In this document: positions 1 to 5,364 of the stretch, piece after piece | Position numbering within the stretch: the stretch's first letter is position 1 | Layout of the letters: each line of letters opens with the position of its first letter | Source: Propionibacteriaceae bacterium | GTDB taxonomy: Bacteria > Actinomycetota > Actinomycetes > Propionibacteriales > Propionibacteriaceae | Length of the DNA: 7,034 nucleotides | Assembly: GCA_031272685.1 (NCBI GenBank) | Contig: JAISTI010000236.1 | Location: 1 to 7,034 of the forward strand | Direction: 5' to 3' | Translations under genes and position numbers: made by a program | Notes under the pieces: model-generated | Told to the model about the DNA's origin: nothing | The model's input: the letters and a program-made list of their open reading frames with translations, nothing else | Databases searched by the model: none

Positions 1-97
1 AGACGCGAAGCTGCTGAAATCCGCCACCTTCCGCAAGCAGGCGGCCACCGCCCTCGCCCAAGCAGCCGTTAAGCTGCTTGCCCCGGAATCCCGGTAG
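1..97 (+). CDS. C-terminal end of an upstream gene, possibly N-acetylmuramoyl-L-alanine amidase
   Basis: An open frame enters from the left edge (first full codon at base 2) and ends at TAG 95-97, giving 31 residues that begin DAKLLKSATFRKQ and end LLAPESR. The segment is Ala/Lys-rich and looks like a C-terminal amphipathic helix. The pattern of a 'LL-S-x-x-FR' turn followed by an Ala-rich helix resembles the last helix of amidase_3-type peptidoglycan amidases, but 31 residues are too few to be sure, so the name is an inference. The stop lies 11 bases before the GTG of the next gene on the same strand, so the two may be co-transcribed. The existence of the frame is more certain than its name. 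Confidence 0.45.
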   Translation, partial: DAKLLKSATFRKQAATALAQAAVKLLAPESR

Positions 98-108
98 AAT
101 CGGCAGCC

Positions 109-2460
109 GTGAGCGAAGCCAACGGCGGTCAAGGGAGCGCCCCGCGCCACTGCCTCGATTCCGCGCCCAGTTCCGGGCGGTTGCGCTGGCTGAAATACCT
201 GCTTGGATTCGCCGCCGCCGCCGGCATCTTCGCCGTCGCCCTCCTGGTGACGGTTGACGCCATCGGCTTCTGGGCCGGTGCCGCGCCCACCCCCACTCCC
301 AGCCGCACGCCGACGCCGAGCCCCAGCGATACCCCCACCCCGACTCCTTCCCCCAGCGAAGGCGCCTACATCGACCAGACGGCCGCCATCACCGAGCTGC
401 TTCACCCGCTCAGCGATGTGGAAAACGTCATCCTGCTCATCGGCGACGGCATGGGCGATCCGCAAATCTCGCTGGCCCGCGAATACCTTTACGGCGACGA
501 GGGCGTCTTCCCCGGCATCGACGCGCTGCCGTTCACCGGCGAACTCACCACCTATTCGCTCAGCAAGTCGAACGGCAAGCCCGACTACACCACCGACTCG
601 GCGGCCAGCGCCACCGCCTGGGCCACCGGCGTGAAAACCTACGACGCCGCCCTCGGCGTGGATCGCGGCGGCCAACCGCTGCCGACGCTGTTGGAGGCCG
701 CCAAAGCAGCCGGGCTTGCCACCGGCGACGTCACCACCGACGAGCTACAAGGAGCCACTCCCGGCGCCCAGGTGGCGCATGTTTCCGACCGGCACTGCTA
801 CGGCCCCGGCGACTCCGACTGCGGCGCCGACGCCCTCGAAAAGGGCGGGCGCGGCTCCATCGCCGAACAATTGCTGACCACCCGCCCGGACGTGGCCATC
901 GGCGGCGGCGCGGACGCCTTCGAGAAGAAAGCCGCGGCCGGCGAGTATGCGGGAAAGAGCCTTTTCGACCAAGCTCAGGCGCGCGGCTACCAGGTGGTGC
1001 GCTCCGCCGACAAGCTCGCCGCCGCGAGCGCCGCCAACCAGTCGGCCCCACTGCTGGCGGTGCTGGCGGACGGGGTGCTGCCGACCGTCTGGAAGGAAAC
1101 CCCGGCGCGGGTCGGCGGTTCCGACGCCAAGCCGGTGACATGCGAGGAGCGCTCGAAGCCGCGCGTCTCGCTGGCGGCGATGACCACCAAGGCCATCGAC
1201 CTGCTCAAAGTGAACGACAAAGGGTTTTTCCTGCAAGTGGAGGGCGCTTCCATCGACAAGGAATCCCACGCCGCCGACCCTTGCGGGCAAATCGGTGAGA
1301 CGGCCGACCTCGACGCGGCGGTAGCCGCCGCCCTCGATTTCGCCAAACAAGACGGCCACACGCTCGTCATCCTCACGGCCGACCACGGCCAATCGTCCCA
1401 ATTCCAAGACGGCCCCACCTCGGGCACCAAATCGCTGGCCCTGAAAACCGAAGACGGCCGCGTCATCTACACCGAATACAACTCCGCCCCGTCGTCGTCG
1501 AAACAGCAGCAGCATTCCGGCTCGCAGGTGCGCGTCGCCGCGTACGGCCCCGGCGCGGCGAACGTGGTGGGGCTGTCCGACCAGACAGACCTGTTCGCCA
1601 CCATCGCCACCGCGCTGAACCTGGAAAGGTACCTGCAAGACCTAGACGCCCAGTACGGCGCCACCCCCGGCCAGCACGCCGCCGACGACCAGACCGCCGC
1701 CCTTCGCCAGCACCTGGAGCCGGTGGACGAGGCGGAGAACGTCATCCTCATCACCGCCCCCGGCCTCGACGACAACACCCTGACCGCCGCGCGCGACTAC
1801 GCCTTCGGCGCGGCCGGAACCCTACCGGGCATCGACGAGCTGCCCATCGCCGGGCAGTTGCAGGCCGCCACCCGCAACCCGCTCACCGACAGCCGCCTGA
1901 AGCTCTCTCCGGACAAGTCCGTCACCGCCCACGGCGTCTCCAGCTACCAGCTGCTGGAGGCCACCCGTTCCGGCTTTGCGAAATCCGCGCGCACCTGCCT
2001 GAAAGACCCCGGCGTCACCAACCTCGGCGATGAGGCCGCCGAGATTATCCAATCCTTGAAATCCAACCCATTCTTCCTGCACATCAACACCACCGCCGTC
2101 GCCGACGCGGTGGACAACGCCGACGCCTGCGGGCAGCTCGGCGCGGCGCTGAACGTCGCGGCGGCGGTGAAGGCGGCCCTCGACTTCGCCAAAGAAGACC
2201 GCAACACCCTGCTCATCTTCACCGGCGGCTCGGCAGGCAGCTCGCAAATCATCGACAAAGACCCGTACTCCGCAAACAGCTTGAAGCTGGCCACGGCGGA
2301 CGGGGCGAACCTCGGCCTGCTCTACGGGGCGAAATCCGACGGGCGGCGCACCACCGGCTCACAAGTTTCGGTGTGGGCGTACGGGCCGGGCGCGGCGAAC
2401 CTGCTTGGCCTGCACACCCCCGCCGACATCGCCGCGCTCATCAAGGCGGCAACCGGGTAG
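109..2460 (+). CDS. phoA: Membrane-anchored PhoA-type alkaline phosphatase with a C-terminal degenerate PhoA-like domain
   Basis: A 783-residue protein predicted to hydrolyse phosphate monoesters outside the membrane, using two Zn and one Mg. Residues 29-50 form one hydrophobic helix after a basic stretch (RLRWLK), likely an uncleaved signal anchor. Residues 59-84 are a Pro/Thr/Ser stalk. Residues ~87-505 match E. coli PhoA: Asp113 in IGDGMGD (E. coli Asp51), nucleophile Ser164 in TTDSAAS (Ser102), Thr217 (Thr155), Arg228 (Arg166), Glu378, Asp383, Lys384, His387 (322/327/328/331), Asp425-His426 (369/370) and His469 (412). Both PhoA disulfide pairs appear kept (Cys230/238, Cys345/392). Odd points are Gly215 for Asp153, Ser386 for Asp330 and Gln428 for His372. 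Residues ~526-783 are a shortened PhoA-like repeat without catalytic residues. GTG at 109 is the first start after an in-frame stop at 70-72; its Shine-Dalgarno is weak, and TTG at 181 (residue 25), just before the anchor, is an alternative. Confidence 0.92.
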   Translation: MSEANGGQGSAPRHCLDSAPSSGRLRWLKYLLGFAAAAGIFAVALLVTVDAIGFWAGAAPTPTPSRTPTPSPSDTPTPTPSPSEGAYIDQTAAITELLHPLSDVENVILLIGDGMGDPQISLAREYLYGDEGVFPGIDALPFTGELTTYSLSKSNGKPDYTTDSAASATAWATGVKTYDAALGVDRGGQPLPTLLEAAKAAGLATGDVTTDELQGATPGAQVAHVSDRHCYGPGDSDCGADALEKGGRGSIAEQLLTTRPDVAIGGGADAFEKKAAAGEYAGKSLFDQAQARGYQVVRSADKLAAASAANQSAPLLAVLADGVLPTVWKETPARVGGSDAKPVTCEERSKPRVSLAAMTTKAIDLLKVNDKGFFLQVEGASIDKESHAADPCGQIGETADLDAAVAAALDFAKQDGHTLVILTADHGQSSQFQDGPTSGTKSLALKTEDGRVIYTEYNSAPSSSKQQQHSGSQVRVAAYGPGAANVVGLSDQTDLFATIATALNLERYLQDLDAQYGATPGQHAADDQTAALRQHLEPVDEAENVILITAPGLDDNTLTAARDYAFGAAGTLPGIDELPIAGQLQAATRNPLTDSRLKLSPDKSVTAHGVSSYQLLEATRSGFAKSARTCLKDPGVTNLGDEAAEIIQSLKSNPFFLHINTTAVADAVDNADACGQLGAALNVAAAVKAALDFAKEDRNTLLIFTGGSAGSSQIIDKDPYSANSLKLATADGANLGLLYGAKSDGRRTTGSQVSVWAYGPGAANLLGLHTPADIAALIKAATG
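199..258 (+). other. Predicted N-terminal membrane anchor of the first phosphatase
   Basis: Codons 31-50 encode an uninterrupted Leu/Ala/Gly/Phe/Val segment (LLGFAAAAGI then FAVALLVTVD), preceded by Arg24, Arg26 and Lys29. The positive-inside rule puts the short N-terminus in the cytoplasm and the phosphatase outside. No convincing Ala-x-Ala cleavage site precedes the Pro-rich stalk, so an uncleaved anchor is favoured over a secreted form. Confidence 0.7.
283..360 (+). repeat. Low-complexity Pro/Thr/Ser stalk of the first phosphatase
   Basis: Codons 59-84 encode a Thr-Pro / Ser-Pro dipeptide-rich stretch between the membrane anchor and the phosphatase domain. Such segments usually act as extended spacers that hold a domain away from the membrane or through the cell wall, and may be glycosylated. 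The DNA is strongly C-rich with runs of 3-5 C, so the minus strand carries several G-runs. Confidence 0.8.
1684..2457 (+). other. Degenerate second PhoA-like domain (first phosphatase)
   Basis: Residues ~526-783 repeat the PhoA fold pattern: NVILITAPG replaces NVILLIGDG, FFLHIN replaces FFLQVEGAS, LLIFTGGS replaces LVILTADH, and YGPGAANLLGL matches YGPGAANVVGL of the first domain. The counterparts of Asp51, Ser102, Thr155, Arg166, Glu322, Asp327, His331, Asp369, His370 and His412 are all replaced or deleted. The domain is about 260 residues against about 420 for the first, with the central part missing. Cys630 and Cys674 could preserve the Cys286-Cys336-type disulfide. The frame is intact throughout, so this is a retained pseudoenzyme domain and not a frameshifted remnant. 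Confidence 0.8.
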
Positions 2461-2463
2461 CCC

Positions 2464-2481
2464 GCTCACTTGACGGTGAGC
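2464..2481. terminator. Perfect 6-bp inverted repeat at the convergent gene junction
   Basis: GCTCAC at 2464-2469 and GTGAGC at 2476-2481 are exact reverse complements separated by a 6-base loop. They lie between and across the stops of the two converging phosphatase genes, and the TGA of the minus-strand gene is inside one arm. The position suits a shared bidirectional terminator, but no T-tract follows on either strand, so the terminator call is weak; the inverted repeat itself is certain. Confidence 0.3.
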
Positions 2482-5090
2482 TTCACCCCGGTCACCGCCG
2501 AATTGGCGAACTTGGCCGACCCGGCGAATTTCACCGAAATCTTGTACTTGCCCTTTTTCAGCTTGGGCAGCACGACGGTGGTTTTGCCCTTGTTGGCGGC
2601 CTTCAGGGTGGCCTTTATGGTCTTGGTGAATCCCGCCTTGGAGACGGCCACCTTGATCGTCCCCTTCGGGTTCTTGGCCACCGGCTTCACGGTGACCTTC
2701 ACCTTCGCCTTCGCCGTCGTCTTCACGGTGGCTTTGGCCAGCTTGGCGGTGGTGGTGGTGGGCCATTTCAGCAGCGGGCCTTCCAGCTTCAGCGCCAGCC
2801 GCACCACCTGGGCGACGGCGGTGGCGTCGTGCACGCCCATCAGGTTCGCCGCTCCTGGCCCGAACGCGCCGACAAACACCTGGGTGCCGGCCAGCCGCGA
2901 GCCGGCCGGGCCGGAGGCAGCGGCTGGTGCGAAGAGCATCCCGAGGTCGGCGCCCTCGTAGGTTGTCAGCCGCAGGCTCGGGGCGGCGAACGGGGTGCCG
3001 TCGATCACCTGGGTGGCGGCCCCGACCCCACCGGTGAAAATGACGAGGGTGTCAGTGCGCTTGGCGGCGAATTTAAGTGCCGCCTGCACCGCGAGGTCGG
3101 CGTTCAGCGCCGCGCCGATGACGCCGCAGGCGTCCGCCTTGTTGGCGTAGCTGGCGGCGGAGATGTTCACATGCAACAGGAACGGCTGGTCGTTCTTCTT
3201 CAGCGACGGCACCGGGTCTGCGCGCAGCTCTTTGATCGCGGCGGTGGTGGCCGTGCCCATGCTGGCCCAGCCCGGCAGCGCGGAGCATTTCACGCCGGGG
3301 TTGGCGAAGCCGCCGACGGTGGCAACGCTGGGCGAGTAGATCGTCTTGCCGGTGAGCTTCTGCGTGCGGCCGCCGAATTCGGTGAGCACGGTGCTCACTT
3401 TGCGGCCCTTGTAGTCGGTGGCGGAAACGCCGTCGGTGAAGGGCACGCCGCTCAGCAGCGCGGCGAGGGCGGCGGTGGCGTCGGGCACGTCGTCGGTCTT
3501 GCCAGAGCTGGTGGTGCCGTATGGCTTCAACTCCCCGGTGAAAGGCAGCGCGTCGATGCCGGGCAGCTTGCCGTGCGCCCCGTAGCGGTAGTCGCGCGCG
3601 AGTGTGATCTCGGTGTCGCCGATGCCCGGCGCGGTGATGAGGATGACATTCCTGGCCTGGTCGGCGGGGATGGCGGCGGCTTTCAGCTCGGCCACCGGGT
3701 CGCCGGTGATCCGGTATGCGCCGCCCGGCTGGTCGACGGTGGCGTTCGCCGCGACGGCGACGGCGGGCAGCTTCAGCGCCTTGCGGATGGTGGCGTGCAA
3801 GTCGGTCTGGTCGGTTACGCCGGTGACGTACGCCGCGCCCGGCCCGTAAGCGGCCAGCCGCAGCTGGGTGCCGGAGTGCTGCTGCGAGGCGGTGGGGCTG
3901 CTGCCGGAGTTGTAGGAGGCGTAGATGGTGCCGTCTTTGCCGGCCAGCGCCAGTGAGTTGACGTCGGCGACCGGCCCGGCCGAGATGGTGGAGGAATGCC
4001 CGTGGTCGGCGGTGAGGATGACGAGGGTGTGGCCGTCGGCTTTCGCGTAATCTAATGCGGCTTTGACCGCCTGGTCGAGGTCGTCGGTTTCGCCGATCTG
4101 CCCGCAGGGCTCGAATGCGTGCGACTGCTTGTCGATGGAGGCGCCCTCAACTTGCAGGAAGAAGCCGTTCGGGTTTGCTTTCAGCAGGTCGACGGATTTC
4201 ATCGTCATCTCGGACAGCGAGATGCGCGGGTTGGGCTGCTGCTGGCAAGTGACCGGCGCGGCGGAAGAGCCGCCGGCATAGGAGGGGGTGTTCACCCAGC
4301 GGGTCGGCATCACCCCGGAGGAGAGCAGCGCGAGCAGCGGCTGGGATTGGTTGGCGGCGGTCACCGCGCGCAGCCCCGCCTCGGTGGTGACCACGTTGAA
4401 GCCGCGGTCGGCGGCGGCCTGCGTGACGCTCTTGCCGGCGTCGGCGCCGGAGGTGATCACCTGGTCGAAGTAGCCTTTGCCGCCGCCGATCACCACGTCG
4501 GCTTTGGTGTCGAGGATTTGCTCGGAGATGGAAAGCCCGCCGCAGGGATTGGAGGCCGGGCCGGTGCAGCCGCGGCTGGTGACGTGGGCGAGTTCGGCGG
4601 CGGGCGTCGCGCCTTGCACCTCGTCGGTGGTGATGACGCCGGTGGCGAGCCCGGCCGCCTTGGCGGCCTCGGTGAGCGTCTGGTGCGGGGCGCCGAACCG
4701 GTCGACGGCAATCGCCCCGTCGTAGGATTTCACCCCGGTCGTCCAGCCGGTGGCGCTGGCGGCGGAGTCGGTGGTGTAGTCGGGCAGACCGGTAGAGGCG
4801 TGCACCGAGAAAGTCGTGTAGGCGCCGGTAAACGGCAGGGCGTCGATGCCTGGGAAGCTGCCTTTGGCCCCGTAGATGTAGTCGCGGGCGAGGGCGATCT
4901 GCGAATCCCCCATTCCGTCCCCGATGAACAAGATGACGTTCTTCACATCCGAAATCGGCTTTATCGCGGCGATGACGGCAGCGGTCTGGTCGGAGGTTGA
5001 AGCGGTATCGGCGTGGGCGGGTGCGGCGGTGAGGCCGGCGGCGAGCAGTACGGAGAGGGCTACTGCGGTCCCTTTTTTGTGGCACAACAC
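2466..5090 (-). CDS. phoA: Secreted PhoA-type alkaline phosphatase with degenerate second PhoA domain and Lys-rich Ig-like tail
   Basis: From GTG at 5090 this is an 874-residue protein. Residues 1-27 form a Sec signal peptide (two Lys, hydrophobic core, predicted cleavage after AHA). Residues ~32-442 match E. coli PhoA: Asp58 (E. coli Asp51), nucleophile Ser109 in TTDSAAS, Thr162, Arg173, Glu315, Asp320, Lys321, His324, Asp362-His363, His365 (372) and His405 (412). Gly160 and Ser323 replace Asp153 and Asp330, as in the neighbouring paralogue. Residues ~472-772 are a PhoA-like repeat without catalytic residues. Residues 775-874 are a basic Ig-like tail. The expected role is phosphate release from organic esters outside the membrane. 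The same frame opens back to an ATG at 5228, but those extra codons are the antisense of tRNA-Glu. GTG 5090 or TTG 5087 gives a normal signal peptide; no strong Shine-Dalgarno precedes either, so leaderless initiation is possible. Convergent with the first phosphatase gene, 5 bp apart. Confidence 0.92.
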   Translation of the reverse strand: MLCHKKGTAVALSVLLAAGLTAAPAHADTASTSDQTAAVIAAIKPISDVKNVILFIGDGMGDSQIALARDYIYGAKGSFPGIDALPFTGAYTTFSVHASTGLPDYTTDSAASATGWTTGVKSYDGAIAVDRFGAPHQTLTEAAKAAGLATGVITTDEVQGATPAAELAHVTSRGCTGPASNPCGGLSISEQILDTKADVVIGGGKGYFDQVITSGADAGKSVTQAAADRGFNVVTTEAGLRAVTAANQSQPLLALLSSGVMPTRWVNTPSYAGGSSAAPVTCQQQPNPRISLSEMTMKSVDLLKANPNGFFLQVEGASIDKQSHAFEPCGQIGETDDLDQAVKAALDYAKADGHTLVILTADHGHSSTISAGPVADVNSLALAGKDGTIYASYNSGSSPTASQQHSGTQLRLAAYGPGAAYVTGVTDQTDLHATIRKALKLPAVAVAANATVDQPGGAYRITGDPVAELKAAAIPADQARNVILITAPGIGDTEITLARDYRYGAHGKLPGIDALPFTGELKPYGTTSSGKTDDVPDATAALAALLSGVPFTDGVSATDYKGRKVSTVLTEFGGRTQKLTGKTIYSPSVATVGGFANPGVKCSALPGWASMGTATTAAIKELRADPVPSLKKNDQPFLLHVNISAASYANKADACGVIGAALNADLAVQAALKFAAKRTDTLVIFTGGVGAATQVIDGTPFAAPSLRLTTYEGADLGMLFAPAAASGPAGSRLAGTQVFVGAFGPGAANLMGVHDATAVAQVVRLALKLEGPLLKWPTTTTAKLAKATVKTTAKAKVKVTVKPVAKNPKGTIKVAVSKAGFTKTIKATLKAANKGKTTVVLPKLKKGKYKISVKFAGSAKFANSAVTGVKLTVK
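2469..2768 (-). other. Polycationic Ig-like C-terminal tail of the second phosphatase
   Basis: The last 100 residues (775-874, starting KWPTTTTAKLAK) contain 26 Lys and no Asp, Glu, Arg or His. Alternating beta-like stretches (KVKVTVKPVAK, GTIKVAVSKAG, TVVLPKLKKGKYKISVKF, VTGVKLTVK) and the 'LP-x-L-x-x-GKY-x-I-x-V-x-FAGSAKF' pattern are typical of bacterial Ig-like repeats of the Big_3 kind. Such domains usually mediate cell-wall or surface attachment. The extreme positive charge suggests electrostatic binding to teichoic acids or another polyanion; that part is inference. Confidence 0.7.
2775..3677 (-). other. Degenerate second PhoA-like domain (second phosphatase)
   Basis: Residues ~472-772 repeat the first domain: NVILITAPGIGD replaces NVILFIGDGMGD, and YGAHGKLPGIDALPFTG is nearly the same as YGAKGSFPGIDALPFTG in domain 1. 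The active-site blocks are gone: PDATAA for TDSAAS, LLHVNISAAS for FLQVEGASID, FTGGVG for TADHGH, and RLAGTQ for QHSGTQ. About 100 residues of the middle are missing. Cys602 and Cys655 could keep the scaffold disulfide. This copy looks less diverged from its partner domain than the equivalent copy in the plus-strand gene. Confidence 0.8.
5010..5090 (-). other. Sec signal peptide of the second phosphatase
   Basis: Counting from GTG 5090, residues 1-27 read MLCHKKG, then a hydrophobic Ala/Leu/Val core, then TAAPAHA before DTASTSD. The AHA/DT junction is a standard signal peptidase I site. This pattern is the main reason for choosing a start near 5090 over one inside or beyond the tRNA-Glu gene. 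Confidence 0.85.
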
Positions 5091-5100
5091 CTTTGCCAGT

Positions 5101-5129
5101 TTAGTTACAAGCCGATGCTCCGGTATAGT
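5101..5129 (+). promoter_or_regulatory. Probable promoter of the tRNA-Glu gene
   Basis: TATAGT at 5124-5129 is a good -10 hexamer, 12 bases before the tRNA 5' end. The -35 at the right spacing (TTAGTT, 5101-5106, 17-base spacer) is poor. The same octamer GGTATAGT recurs ahead of tRNA-Asp. The divergent phosphatase start lies only 51 bp from the tRNA, so both promoters must share this gap or reach into the tRNA gene. Confidence 0.5.
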
Positions 5130-5141
5130 CTCATCCGGCGC

Positions 5142-5214
5142 GTCCCCATCGTCTAGGGGCCTAGGACACCGCCCTTTCACGGCGGCAACACGGGTTCGAA
5201 TCCCGTTGGGGATG
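5142..5214 (+). tRNA. tRNA-Glu (UUC)
   Basis: Seventy-three bases form a full cloverleaf. The acceptor GTCCCCA pairs with TGGGGAT (last pair G-U), the D stem GTCT with GGAC, the anticodon stem CCGCC with GGCGG around loop CTTTCAC (anticodon TTC, 5176-5178), and the T stem ACGGG with CCCGT around TTCGAAT. CCA is not encoded. It is the first of three tRNA genes on this strand and the only Glu decoder visible here. Confidence 0.97.
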
Positions 5215-5217
5215 CGG

Positions 5218-5248
5218 TTGGCAGGCAAACGGCGAACTGGGGTATAGT
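5218..5248 (+). promoter_or_regulatory. Candidate internal promoter ahead of tRNA-Asp
   Basis: TTGGCA at 5218-5223 matches the -35 consensus at five of six positions, and TATAGT lies at 5243-5248, with a 19-base spacer (slightly long). It sits in the unusually wide 71-base gap between tRNA-Glu and tRNA-Asp, so Asp and Phe may be transcribed independently of Glu as well as by read-through. Confidence 0.45.
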
Positions 5249-5285
5249 TTCCCGGTGCTGCGTGTCAGCCCCACAACTCAATATT

Positions 5286-5359
5286 GGCCCCGTAGCGCAG
5301 TTGGTTAGCGCGTCGGCCTGTCACGCCGAAGGTCGCGAGTTCAAGTCTCGTCGGGGTCG
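5286..5359 (+). tRNA. tRNA-Asp (GUC)
   Basis: Seventy-four bases. The acceptor GGCCCCG pairs with CGGGGTC (one G-U pair), the D stem GCGC with GCGC, and the anticodon stem TCGGC with GCCGA around loop CTGTCAC (anticodon GTC, 5320-5322). The T arm GCGAG/CTCGT region carries TTCAAGT; the discriminator is G, the known Asp identity base. CCA is not encoded. Only five bases separate it from tRNA-Phe, so the two are surely co-transcribed. Confidence 0.97.
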
Positions 5360-5364
5360 CTCAA

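Noticed and set aside
181..183. TTG at residue 25 as the true start of the plus-strand phosphatase
   Set aside because: Possible because the anchor begins just after it, but GTG 109 closely follows the upstream stop and there is no better ribosome site for TTG; kept as an alternative only.
745..1638. Minus-strand open frame of 297 codons inside the first phosphatase
   Set aside because: Same reasoning: shadow composition, no family motifs, no ribosome binding site judged convincing.
1684..2457. Reading the shortened second PhoA domain as a frameshifted or pseudogene remnant
   Set aside because: The frame is continuous with domain 1, has no stop, keeps fold motifs and Cys residues, and the same state is found in the paralogue.
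2373..3956. Long plus-strand open frame of 527 codons opposite the minus-strand phosphatase
   Set aside because: Gly/Arg/His-rich composition without a recognisable domain, fully overlapping a convincing gene; a GC-rich antisense shadow.
5091..5141. Pho-box (PhoP-binding direct repeats) ahead of the minus-strand phosphatase
   Set aside because: The ACTAAACT stretch faintly suggests a repeat, but does not match the GTTCA-type repeats known in actinobacteria.
5091..5228. N-terminal extension of the minus-strand phosphatase to an ATG at 5228
   Set aside because: The added codons are antisense to tRNA-Glu and would bury the signal peptide; a start at 5090 or 5087 fits secretion.
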